From positions 1 through 64,000 of the forward strand of contig JAGAYN010000040.1 in NCBI GenBank assembly GCA_017940465.1: a DNA stretch of 64,000 nt, in the 5' to 3' direction. The DNA comes from Bacteroidales bacterium. Lineage in GTDB: Bacteria; Bacteroidota; Bacteroidia; Bacteroidales; P3. This document shows, one piece after another, positions 15,408 through 25,557 of the stretch. Numbering within the stretch: position 1 is the stretch's first letter; the number at the start of each line of letters is the position of its first letter. The notes beneath the pieces are model-generated. The model searched no databases. It was not told the origin of the DNA and worked only from the letters and a program-made list of their open reading frames with translations. The position numbers were made by a program, and so were the translations under genes.

Positions 15408-17807
15408 ATGAAGAAATTAGCGATTACCTTGGCTACCCTTGCGACGCCCATTTTGGCGTTTGCAAGCGAAGCCGACCTCGAAATGCCGCAGGGATTCGCC
15501 TCCTCGCACGACGCCTCGATCCTCTACTGGGGATTCGCCATCGTGGTGCTCGGCCTGCTGTTCGGATTCTGGCAGTTCAACAATGTGCGCAAACTCAAGG
15601 CACACAAGTCGATGCTGGAGATAGGCAACGTCATCTTCAAGACATGCAGCACCTACCTCAAACAGCAGGGCAAGTTCCTCGGCCTGCTGTTTGTCTTTAT
15701 CGGCGCCGCCATCGCGCTCTACTTCGGCGTGCTGAGCCAGATGAGCGTGGGGGCCGTGGTGCTGATCCTCTGCTGGACCGTCATCGGCATCCTCGGGAGC
15801 TACGGCGTGGCCTGGTTCGGCGTCCGCATGAACACCTACGCCAACGCCCGCATGGCCTTCGCCAGCCTGCGCCGCCGCCCGCTCGACCTGCTCAACATCC
15901 CGCTCCGCGCCGGCATGTCGATAGGCATCGTGCTGATATGCGTCGAACTGGTGTTGATGCTCATCATACTGCTCTTCATGCCCGAACACCTGGCGGGCGA
16001 CTGCTTTATCGGCTTCGCCATCGGCGAAAGCCTGGGCGCCAGCGCATTGCGCATTGCTGGCGGTATCTTCACCAAAATCGCCGACATCGGAAGCGACCTC
16101 ATGAAGGTGGTCTTCAAAATCGGCGAGGACGACCCCCGCAACCCCGGCGTCATCGCCGACTGCACCGGCGACAACGCAGGCGACAGCATCGGACCCACCG
16201 CCGACGGCTTCGAGACCTACGGTGTCACCGGCGTGGCCCTCGTGAGCTTCATCCTCCTGGCTGTCCCCGACATGGACATGCAGGTCAAACTCCTCGTCTG
16301 GATCTTCGTCATGCGCATCCTCGGCATCGTCGCCTCTGTCCTCTCCTACTATATTAATGGCGCGATAGCGCGTGCGAAATATAAAAACGCCGACGACATG
16401 AACTTCGAGAAGCCGCTCACGTCGCTCGTCTGGATCACCTCCCTGCTCTCCATCGCCGCCACCTTCGCCGCCTCCTACGCCATCCTTGGCGACCTGGGCA
16501 ACAACTGGTGGCTCGCCCTCTCCATCATCATCTCCTGCGGCACCCTCGGCGCGGCACTCATCCCCGAGTTCACCAAGATCTTCACCTCCCCCACGTCGAA
16601 GCACGTGAACGAGGTGGTGAAAGCCTCCGAACAGGGCGGCGCCTCGCTCAACATACTCTCCGGCCTCGTGGCCGGCAACTTCGGCGCCTTCTGGACGGGG
16701 GTGGTCTTCTTCGTGCTGATGATCATCGCCTACCTCGCCTCCTCCGCCTTTGGCATGGGCGACATCTTCGGCACCTACCACAGCATCTTCGCCTTCGGCC
16801 TGGTAGCCTTCGGCATGCTCGGCATGGGCCCCGTGACCATCGCCGTCGACAGTTACGGCCCCGTCACCGACAACGCCCAGAGCGTCTACGAACTCTCCCT
16901 CATCGAGGACGACATCGAGAAGACCACCCGCGAGGTGGAACAGGAATTCGGCTTCAAGCCCGACTTCGAGAAGGCCAAATACTATCTGGAAGCCAACGAC
17001 GGCGCCGGCAACACCTTCAAGGCCACCGCCAAGCCCGTCCTCATCGGCACCGCCGTGGTGGGCGCCACCACCATGATCTTCTCCCTCATCCTCATGATAC
17101 AGAAGACCCCCGGCATCGAGCCCGCCGACATCCTCAACCTCCTCAACCCCTACTCCATACTCGGCTTCATCCTCGGCGGATGCGTCATCTACTGGTTCAC
17201 CGGCGCCTCGATGCAGGCCGTCACCACCGGTGCCAACCGCGCTGTGGAGTACATCAAGGAGAACATCAACCTCGACCTCGGCTCCGCCAAGAAGGCCGAC
17301 ACCGCCAAGAGCCAGGAGGTGGTCAAGATCTGCACCAACTACGCCCAGAAAGGCATGATCAACATCTTCATCGCCATCTTCTGCTTCGCGCTGGCCTTCG
17401 CCTGCCTCTCCAGCCCCAAAAGCATCGGCGGCCAGAACGCCGTCTGCCTCTTCATATCCTACCTGATTTCCATCGCCGTCTTCGGCCTCTTCCAGGCCGT
17501 CTTCATGGCCAATGCCGGCGGCGCGTGGGACAACGCCAAGAAGGTGGTCGAAGTGGACATGAAAGCCAAGGGCACCGACCTGCACGACGCCTCCGTCGTG
17601 GGCGACACCGTGGGCGACCCCTTCAAGGACACCTCCTCCGTGGCCCTCAACCCCATCATCAAGTTCACCACCCTCTTCGGTGTGCTGGCCATGGAAATCG
17701 CCATCAGCAAAGGGTTCTGCACCGCCGCCCCCTGGGTGGGCGTGGTGCTGCTGGTGGTGGCGCTCTACTTCGTCTACCGCTCCTTCTACGGCATGCGCAT
17801 CAAGTAG
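15408..17807 (+). CDS. hppA: Membrane-bound ion-pumping pyrophosphatase
   Basis: A 799-residue polytopic protein (about 16 helices) that hydrolyses PPi and pumps Na+ and/or H+ out of the cell. The substrate-site motif DDPRNPGVIADCTGDNAGD and the following TADGFETYGVTG are intact. The N-terminus has an extra signal-like helix (MKKLAITLATLATPILAFAS). The site that separates K+-dependent from K+-independent enzymes reads GNTFKA, with Lys where K+-independent enzymes have Lys; combined with the divergent sequence this leaves ion specificity open. It saves ATP in fermenters by using PPi from biosynthesis. It is monocistronic, with its own promoter, and precedes atpD. Confidence 0.95.
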   Translation: MKKLAITLATLATPILAFASEADLEMPQGFASSHDASILYWGFAIVVLGLLFGFWQFNNVRKLKAHKSMLEIGNVIFKTCSTYLKQQGKFLGLLFVFIGAAIALYFGVLSQMSVGAVVLILCWTVIGILGSYGVAWFGVRMNTYANARMAFASLRRRPLDLLNIPLRAGMSIGIVLICVELVLMLIILLFMPEHLAGDCFIGFAIGESLGASALRIAGGIFTKIADIGSDLMKVVFKIGEDDPRNPGVIADCTGDNAGDSIGPTADGFETYGVTGVALVSFILLAVPDMDMQVKLLVWIFVMRILGIVASVLSYYINGAIARAKYKNADDMNFEKPLTSLVWITSLLSIAATFAASYAILGDLGNNWWLALSIIISCGTLGAALIPEFTKIFTSPTSKHVNEVVKASEQGGASLNILSGLVAGNFGAFWTGVVFFVLMIIAYLASSAFGMGDIFGTYHSIFAFGLVAFGMLGMGPVTIAVDSYGPVTDNAQSVYELSLIEDDIEKTTREVEQEFGFKPDFEKAKYYLEANDGAGNTFKATAKPVLIGTAVVGATTMIFSLILMIQKTPGIEPADILNLLNPYSILGFILGGCVIYWFTGASMQAVTTGANRAVEYIKENINLDLGSAKKADTAKSQEVVKICTNYAQKGMINIFIAIFCFALAFACLSSPKSIGGQNAVCLFISYLISIAVFGLFQAVFMANAGGAWDNAKKVVEVDMKAKGTDLHDASVVGDTVGDPFKDTSSVALNPIIKFTTLFGVLAMEIAISKGFCTAAPWVGVVLLVVALYFVYRSFYGMRIK

Positions 17808-17844
17808 AGACCACTCCATCCGCAAGACATCCCCAACCCCCTTT

Positions 17845-17871
17845 CCCCGACGGCCCTCCTGGCCGCCGGGG
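17845..17871 (+). terminator. GC-rich hairpin after hppA
   Basis: Arms CCCCGACGGCC and GGCCGCCGGGG pair with one mismatch around a five-base loop. Only AAATTTG follows, so termination strength is uncertain. Confidence 0.5.
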
Positions 17872-17922
17872 AAATTTGTATGGGAATGCGAAATGTTAAA
17901 AAACCGACTCCGGGAAACTTTT

Positions 17923-17954
17923 TTGCCACGCAAAGAAAAAAATTTGTAATTTTG
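17923..17954 (+). promoter_or_regulatory. Promoter of atpDC: TTG ... TAATTTTG
   Basis: A TTG at 17923-17925 lies 21 bases before TAATTTTG at 17947-17954, matching the Bacteroidota -33/-7 arrangement. The transcript would have a leader of about 30 nt before atpD. Confidence 0.55.
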
Positions 17955-17971
17955 CACCGCAATTTATATAG

Positions 17972-19724
<1,753 letters not shown>

Positions 19725-19728
<4 letters not shown>

Positions 19729-20837
19729 CCCTCGGCAACGCCCTGCTCGACGGGCAGGCCGTCGACATCACCCTCCGCGACGGCCTCATTGCAGACGTCG
19801 CCCCCCATGGCCCGTGTGCGCCGGACATCGATGCGCACGGGCTTTCCGTATACCCCGGCCTGCGCAACATGCACTGCCACGCCCCCATGGTCCTCTTCCG
19901 CGGCCTGGGCGACGACCAGCCGCTGGACCGCTGGCTGAACGACTACATCTGGCCCGCCGAGCGGGAACTGACCGACCGGCGCGTCTACGAGGGCACCCTC
20001 CAGGCCTGCCGCGAAATGCTGGCCGGCGGCATCACCTTCTTCAACGACATGTACTTCCGCCTCCCCGCCATGGCCCGTGCCGTGGAGGAGAGCGGCATCC
20101 GCGCCCGCCTGGGGCTCAACGTCTTCGGCGACGCCGACGAGCTGGACGACCCCGCCATCCGCGCCCTCCTCGGTCAGTCCTCGGCCAACGTAGCCTACAG
20201 CATCGCCCCCCATTCCGTCTATACCGTCAGCGAACGCGGCCTCCTGCGCAGCGCCGAAGCCTGCCGCGACCTGGGGCTGCCCATGCACATCCACATGAGC
20301 GAGACCCTGAAGGAGGTGGACGACTGCCTGCGCCTGCACGGCTGCCGCCCCTGGGAGCTGCTGGAACGGATCGGGATACTGGACATGCTGGGTTCCAATA
20401 TCATAGCAGCCCACTGCCTGCACCTCTCCGACCGCGAAGTGGAACTCATCGGCCGCCACGGCATCACCTGCGTCCACTGCCCCAACAGCAACCTCAAACT
20501 CGGCTCGGGCTACCGCTTCCCCCTGCTGGAACTGCTGCAGGCCGGCGCGAAGGTGGCACTCGGCACCGACGGGGCCGCCAGCAGCAACAACCTGGACCTG
20601 CTTGAGGCCATGAAAACCAGCGCCTTGCTGCAGAAAGGGTGGCGCGGCGACCCCACCGTCGTCCCCGCCGGCCAGGCCCTCGCCATTGCCACCCAGGACC
20701 ACACCATAGCCCCCGGCCAGCCCGCCGACCTCTTCCTGGCGCCCGCCCGCAGCACCTCGGACCTCGTCTACGCCACCCACGGCGAAAGTGTGGCCCTCAC
20801 CCTGGTCGGCGGCCGCGTCGTCCACAGCCGCCTATAG
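19725..20837 (+). CDS. Amidohydrolase, MTA/SAH deaminase-like (TRZ/ATZ family)
   Basis: A 370-residue metal-dependent hydrolase. Metal ligands and active-site blocks are visible: NMHCHAPM (HxH), HIHMSETLKEV, AAHCLHLSD, HCPNSNLKLGSG and GTDGAASSNN. These match the TRZ/ATZ group that includes 5'-methylthioadenosine/S-adenosylhomocysteine deaminase, though other nucleobase deaminases are possible. Family members are usually 420-440 residues, so the N-terminal composite domain is trimmed. The true start is ATG 19725, overlapping atpC by four bases; a longer frame back to 19479 lies inside atpC. It ends with a clear terminator. Confidence 0.85.
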
Positions 20838-20864
20838 TCCACCATCCGTTCCGCCCCCCAAGGC

Positions 20865-20887
20865 AGCCCCCTCCCGAGGGGCTTTTT
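20865..20887 (+). terminator. Intrinsic terminator of the atpDC-deaminase operon
   Basis: AGCCCC and GGGGCT arms surround a seven-base loop, followed directly by a run of five T residues. Confidence 0.75.
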
Positions 20888-20894
20888 CTGTATC

Positions 20895-20983
20895 CCCCAG
20901 GAGGATACTATTCAAAGACGGAGAGGAGAAGAAGAGGGGAAGAAGAGGATACCTGTAACACACTGGAATCCAGCCTACTGCAT
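20895..20983 (-). repeat. Pyrimidine-rich intergenic repeat, copy b
   Basis: Read on the minus strand it contains GATGCAGTAGGCTGG, then TTACAGGTATCC, pyrimidine runs TTCTTCCCC/TCTTCTTCTCC, and ends AGTATCCTCCTGG. This is the family pattern in reverse orientation. It sits between the deaminase terminator and the RNA ligase promoter. Confidence 0.65.
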
Positions 20984-21106
20984 CCGGCCCAAAAACGGCC
21001 TTTTTCCCAGAACGGGGCAAAAAAGACACTCGGTGTCAGCAGCGGTCCTATACCGCTGTGGGTCAGCGAATTGAAAGAAAATAGCGTCCGAATGGCCAAA
21101 AAGTCG

Positions 21107-21114
21107 TATCTTTG
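21107..21114 (+). promoter_or_regulatory. -7 element TATCTTTG of the RNA ligase gene
   Basis: TATCTTTG lies 33 bases before ATG 21147, giving a leader of about 25 nt. No -33 TTG at the expected distance was seen. Confidence 0.55.
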
Positions 21115-21146
21115 CAATCCGAAACCGCCCCACATACCTGCCGGAA

Positions 21147-22727
21147 ATGACCCCAGAGACCTCCACACTGCTCAGCTGCAGCCTCGACATGAGGAAAGAA
21201 TACTGCGCCAAGATAATCCGCATCGGCGACCTATTCCCCATCGAGGACGCCGACCGATTGGAGCGCACCAATCTGGACGGCCACAGCGTTGTGGTGGAGA
21301 AGGGGCGCTACCACCCCGGCGAAGCGGTCATCTACTGCACGCACGAAAGCCAGATCAACCGTAACTTCCTGGCAGCCAACAATCAATTCTCCTTCTCGGA
21401 ACGCCGTCTGAACGCCAACCATGCCGAGGTGGCGGCCCTGATTGCAGAGGGACGGGACGAGGAGGCGCGCCGCCTGACAGGCCACTTCAACCGCCAGGGC
21501 CGTGTGCGGATGGTGCGCTTCCGCGGATGCCCCAGCTACGGCTGCGTCCTCAAGGCCGAACAGCTGGCGCGGTGGAATCCCCGGCTGGAGGGTCTCTGCC
21601 TGGAGGACTACCTCACGGTGGACGAGGAGGGCCGCGAACATCCCTTCCGGTTCGACACCGTGGACGGCAAGATATTCATCCAGGCCTACTACCCACGTTT
21701 CTCCCGGAAACTGAACAAGAACGCCAGCAGACACAACCGGCGCCTGGCACGCTTCGACCGGCTGGAGCCCGGGCAGTTCCTCTACCACTACGAGACCGAC
21801 ACCCTGAACGGCAACATCTGGCGCCTGAAGCCTGACACCACCGTCGCCATCAGCCTCAAGATGCACGGCACCTCGGTATGTCTGGCCCATGTGCTGACCC
21901 GCACACCGGTACGGCTCACCGTGGCGGACCGCATGACCAACCGCCGCATCCTGCGCCGGATGGACTCCCTCCGCCGGGAGGCGACGCGCTTCCCCTGGCA
22001 GCGGAAGCAACAGGAATGCGAGCTGGAACGCCTGGAGCACTGCTTGATACAGCCCTACAGGCTCTGCTACGGCCCCGTGTGGTCCAGCCGCAGCACCATT
22101 AAGAACCGCTACATCAACACCTCGGTGAGCAACGGATTCTACGAGGTGGACCTCTGGAGCCAGTACGGCGAACTGCTACATCCCTTCCTCGACCCCGGCA
22201 TGACGCTCTACGGCGAAATCTGCGGCTACCTCACCCAGCTAGACCGCATGATCATGAAGAACTACGACTACGGTTGCCAACGCGGCGAGAACTTCCTCAT
22301 GCCCTACCGCATCACCCACACGGCACCGGACGGGACGAAGACCGAATGGAGTGTGATGCAGGTGCACGACTGGACGCAGCGCCTCATCGAACGCCAGCCC
22401 GAACTGGCGGCCTGCCTCCGCCCCATCCACATCCTCTATCACGGCACCCTGCGGGACCTCTACCCATCGCTCGACACGAAGCACTTCTGGAGCGAGAGCC
22501 TGCTGGAAGCCCTCAAGGCCGACACCGAGCATTTCGGCATGGAACAGGACGAGCCCCTCTGTCGCCACCGTGTGCCACGCGAAGGCATCTGCATCCGCAT
22601 CGACGGCGATCCCGAGCCGCAATGCTTCAAGCTCAAGACCACGGCCTTCTTCAACCGCGAGACCAAGCTCATCGACGAGGGGAAGATGGACTACGAGATG
22701 GAGGTGCAACTCAACGCAGAGCCATGA
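21147..22727 (+). CDS. RNA ligase, DRB0094/Rnl2-like
   Basis: A 526-residue nucleotidyltransferase-fold RNA ligase. Residues about 15-70 form an OB-like N-terminal domain (KIIRIGDLFPIEDADRLER, VVVEKGRYHPGEAVIYC). The catalytic motif I is ISLKMHGTS with Lys238, KxHG as in this branch instead of KxDG. YGEICG at 355-360, EGICIRID at 479-486 and FKLKT at 494-498 fit motifs III/IIIa, IV and V. Such enzymes seal 3'-OH/5'-phosphate RNA ends through an AMP intermediate, in repair of cleaved RNA. No helicase, kinase-phosphatase or toxin partner is adjacent. ATG 21186 is an alternative start, just before the OB domain. A lipoprotein gene follows ten bases later. Confidence 0.85.
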   Translation: MTPETSTLLSCSLDMRKEYCAKIIRIGDLFPIEDADRLERTNLDGHSVVVEKGRYHPGEAVIYCTHESQINRNFLAANNQFSFSERRLNANHAEVAALIAEGRDEEARRLTGHFNRQGRVRMVRFRGCPSYGCVLKAEQLARWNPRLEGLCLEDYLTVDEEGREHPFRFDTVDGKIFIQAYYPRFSRKLNKNASRHNRRLARFDRLEPGQFLYHYETDTLNGNIWRLKPDTTVAISLKMHGTSVCLAHVLTRTPVRLTVADRMTNRRILRRMDSLRREATRFPWQRKQQECELERLEHCLIQPYRLCYGPVWSSRSTIKNRYINTSVSNGFYEVDLWSQYGELLHPFLDPGMTLYGEICGYLTQLDRMIMKNYDYGCQRGENFLMPYRITHTAPDGTKTEWSVMQVHDWTQRLIERQPELAACLRPIHILYHGTLRDLYPSLDTKHFWSESLLEALKADTEHFGMEQDEPLCRHRVPREGICIRIDGDPEPQCFKLKTTAFFNRETKLIDEGKMDYEMEVQLNAEP

Positions 22728-22737
22728 TTTTCCCGAC

Positions 22738-24348
22738 ATGAAGAGAAGGTACATACTGCTGACAATCATCGCATTAACCCTCGTCTCCTGCGGCGGGCAC
22801 CGCCACGGGGACAAGATGATATTCCGCTACAACGAGAGCGCCGGCATCGCCACCCTCGACCCGGCCTTCGCCAAGGACCAGAGCATCATCTGGCCCTGCC
22901 GCCAGCTCTACAACGGGCTCATTGAACTGGACTCCGCCCTGCAGGTGCAGCCCTCCATCGCCAAGCGGTGGGACATCAGCCCGGACGGGTGCACCTACAC
23001 CTTCACCCTCCGGAACGACGTGCGGTTCCACAAGTCGCCCCTCTTCCGCACCCCCGACAGCAGCCGCTGCGTGGTGGCCAACGACTTCCGCTACAGCTTC
23101 CGCCGCATTACCGACCACGCCGTGGCATCGCCCGGGGCATGGATTTTCAACGACCTGGAGGACATCCAGGCTCCCGACGACACCACCCTCGTCCTCCGCC
23201 TGCGCCGCCCCTTCGCCCCGTTCCTGCCCATGCTGGGCATGGCCTACTGCTCTGTGGTGCCGCGCGAGGTGGTGGAGCACTACGGCAAGGACTTCCGCCG
23301 AAATCCCTGTGGCACAGGTCCCTTCCAGTTCCAGTACTGGAAGGAGGGTGTGAAACTGGTGCTGCGGAAGAACCCCTGCTATTTCGAGCGCGACACGCTG
23401 GGCGCCCCCCTGCCCTACCTCGACGCCGTGGCCGTCACCTTCATCGCCGACCGGCAGACCGCCTTCCTCGAGTTCATCAAGGGAAACCTCGACTTCCTCA
23501 ACTCGGTCGACCCCGCCTACAAGGACCTCCTGCTCACGCCGCAGGGCGAGCTGCAGCCGCAACACGAGCACCGCATCCTGATGCGCACCTCGCCCTACCT
23601 CAACACCGAATACCTTGGTTTCCAGATGGAAAACCACAACACGCCACTCCGTGACCCACGCCTGCGCCTGGCCATCAACCACGGATTCGACCGCCACAAA
23701 ATGATCCGCTACCTGCGCAACAACATCGGCACTCCGGCCACTGGCGGCATCATCCCCGCCGGCCTACCCGGACACAATCCGCAGGCGGGCTTCGACTACG
23801 ACCCCGACCGCACACGCCAACTGCTGGCCGAGGCCGGCTACCCGGGCGGACAGGGCTTCCCGCCACTCACGCTCTCCACCACGGCCTCCTACCTCGACCT
23901 CTGCAAATACATCCAGCAACAACTGGCCCTGCTCGGCATGGACATCCGGATCGACGTCAATCCTCCGGCCGCGCTGCGCAGCCAGATTGCGGAGGGCAAA
24001 ATCGACTGGTTCCGAGGGTCGTGGGTGGCCGATTACCCCGACGCCGAGAACTACCTCTCCATCCTCTACGGCCCCAACCGCGCCCCCGCCGGGCCCAACT
24101 ACACCCGCTTCTCCGACCCCGCCGTGGACCGTCTCTACCAGCAGGCGCGGCAGACCAGCGACCCGGCGCAACGCGCACGGCTCTACCGCTCCATCGACAG
24201 CCTGGCCATGCTCCAGGCGCCCGTCGTGCCGCTCTACTACGACCAGATTGTCCACCTCACCCACCGCAACGTCAGCGGCCTGTGCACCAACGCCATGAAC
24301 ACACTCGACCTGCGGCACCTCCGCATCGCGCCAGCCGAGAGTCGATAG
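22738..24348 (+). CDS. ABC-type peptide-binding lipoprotein (SBP family 5)
   Basis: A 536-residue lipoprotein. Signal and lipobox LTLVSC give a lipidated Cys. The mature part follows the family-5 solute-binding pattern: GIATLDPAFAKDQS, LYNGLIELD, WDISPDGCTYTFTLRNDVRFH, GTGPFQFQYWKEG, then LRLAINHGFDRHKMI and the C-lobe ending with VVPLYYDQIVHL. Ligands are usually oligopeptides, sometimes other small molecules. No permease or ATPase gene is adjacent, so it either uses a transporter elsewhere or has another role. It follows the RNA ligase stop by ten bases and is probably co-transcribed. Start ATG 22738 chosen for the signal peptide. Confidence 0.92.
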   Translation: MKRRYILLTIIALTLVSCGGHRHGDKMIFRYNESAGIATLDPAFAKDQSIIWPCRQLYNGLIELDSALQVQPSIAKRWDISPDGCTYTFTLRNDVRFHKSPLFRTPDSSRCVVANDFRYSFRRITDHAVASPGAWIFNDLEDIQAPDDTTLVLRLRRPFAPFLPMLGMAYCSVVPREVVEHYGKDFRRNPCGTGPFQFQYWKEGVKLVLRKNPCYFERDTLGAPLPYLDAVAVTFIADRQTAFLEFIKGNLDFLNSVDPAYKDLLLTPQGELQPQHEHRILMRTSPYLNTEYLGFQMENHNTPLRDPRLRLAINHGFDRHKMIRYLRNNIGTPATGGIIPAGLPGHNPQAGFDYDPDRTRQLLAEAGYPGGQGFPPLTLSTTASYLDLCKYIQQQLALLGMDIRIDVNPPAALRSQIAEGKIDWFRGSWVADYPDAENYLSILYGPNRAPAGPNYTRFSDPAVDRLYQQARQTSDPAQRARLYRSIDSLAMLQAPVVPLYYDQIVHLTHRNVSGLCTNAMNTLDLRHLRIAPAESR

Positions 24349-24471
24349 GCCAGGCACCCTCGTTTTCAAATTGTTTGTCAGTCGCCCTGCATCCTCCTCC
24401 GGATGCAGGGCGACGCCTCTTTCATTCCACCCCCTCCCCAGCCGCTTCCCAGGGAGCAGGCACGAGGGGTG

Positions 24472-24530
24472 CCGGAGGATACTTTGAAGGTAAAAAGGTG
24501 AGCAAAACCTATAACATATTATACACTGAT
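24472..24530 (-). repeat. Pyrimidine-rich intergenic repeat, copy c
   Basis: On the minus strand it reads GTTATAGGTTTTGCTCACC, TTTTTACC, AAAGTATCCTCCGG. The match to copy f at 37163-37240 is close over about 40 bases. It lies between convergent genes, just left of a shared terminator. Confidence 0.7.
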
Positions 24531-24542
24531 TATCAGTAAAAT

Positions 24543-24569
24543 AAAAACGGCCCAAACTGGGCCGTTTTT
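24543..24569. terminator. Bidirectional intrinsic terminator
   Basis: AAAAACGGCCC and GGGCCGTTTTT form a perfect 11-bp stem around AAACT. A and T tracts on both sides make it work for both the peptide-binding lipoprotein (plus) and lplA (minus). Confidence 0.92.
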
Positions 24570-24597
24570 CATTTTTCACATCACTTTTTTCCACCTT

Positions 24598-25554
24598 TTA
24601 TTCGGGCGAATAGGCTAACGTCAGGATGTCGTCCACGATGGGGTCGGGGTCGTGCTGCGGCACCTCTGCGGCGGAGGCTCCGATGAGCAGCGCGCGGGCG
24701 GTGTCGAGGGCCGCGAGGTCGAGGGCGTCGGAGGCAAGCTGCACCTCTCGGATGGTGCCGTCGTCCACCTTCAGCGCCAGCTCCACCCCGCCCCAGTCGA
24801 ACTGGCCACTGCGCTGTGCGGTGAAGGTGCGCCAGGAGCCGTACTTCCACTGTGGCGACGCGAACTCCGCGAAGCGCTCCTGCACGTCAGGGCGCTCTGT
24901 GACGCTTCCGAAGTCGAGGAGCGTGGCCTTCGCGCCGTATTCCTGCTCGAAGGCCTCGACGAGGCGCGGGGCGATGGTGTCAGGCGTGATGTCGGGGTTG
25001 AGGTCGGCCAGGTTCACAACGCGGCTCTGCACCGAACTGACGCCGTGCTTCATCAGCTTGGCGGGCTTGGGTTTGAGGTAGCGTTGCAGGTCGTCCATGT
25101 TGCCGCGGATGAGGATGGTGCCGTGGTGGAGGTCCTGGTATTTTGCCTTGCTGAATGCGTTGCCGCTGAATTTGCGCCCATCGGCCAGCACATCGTTGCG
25201 GCCGCTGAGTTCGGTGCGGATGCCGAAGGTCTCGACGGCCCGCTGGAGAACCGAGAACTGCCGGCGGAGGTCGTAGAGGGATTTGGGGACGATGAAGGAG
25301 AAGTTGAGGTTGCCGTCGTCGTGGTAGACGGCTCCGCCGCCGGTGCGTCGGCGCATGAGGTAGCCGCCGTCGGCTTCGAGTGCCTCCACATTGCACTCGC
25401 TGAAGGGGTTCTGATTCATTCCGATAACCACCGTGCGACGGTTCTTCCACAGGTAGAGCGTCACTGTGTCCCTTTCGGGCAACGAAAGCAGATGGTTTTC
25501 AACCGCTACGTTGAGGTAGGGGTTGGTCTGGTTGGATACAATGTATTGCAGCAT
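24598..25554 (-). CDS. lplA: Lipoate-protein ligase A
   Basis: A 318-residue ligase that attaches lipoate to E2 or GcvH proteins. The lipoyl-AMP binding signature RRRTGGGAVYHDDGNLNFSF is at about residues 68-87, with GRKFSGNAFS further on. A C-terminal accessory domain is present. It is the last gene of a minus-strand run after porQ (3-base gap), ending at the bidirectional terminator. Bacteroidota scavengers often rely on such ligases. Confidence 0.93.
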   Translation of the reverse strand: MLQYIVSNQTNPYLNVAVENHLLSLPERDTVTLYLWKNRRTVVIGMNQNPFSECNVEALEADGGYLMRRRTGGGAVYHDDGNLNFSFIVPKSLYDLRRQFSVLQRAVETFGIRTELSGRNDVLADGRKFSGNAFSKAKYQDLHHGTILIRGNMDDLQRYLKPKPAKLMKHGVSSVQSRVVNLADLNPDITPDTIAPRLVEAFEQEYGAKATLLDFGSVTERPDVQERFAEFASPQWKYGSWRTFTAQRSGQFDWGGVELALKVDDGTIREVQLASDALDLAALDTARALLIGASAAEVPQHDPDPIVDDILTLAYSPE

Positions 25555-25557
25555 CTG

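Noticed and set aside
14897-16357. A 486-codon plus-strand frame spanning the DUF6266 gene end and hppA start
   Set aside because: It crosses a promoter and two real genes in another frame and translates to Arg/Pro/His-rich low complexity.
15417-17957. A very long open frame (about 846 codons) antisense to hppA
   Set aside because: It is a shadow of the codon usage of hppA (Gly/Asp/Glu/His-rich translation, no domain pattern), while the plus strand encodes an intact pyrophosphatase.
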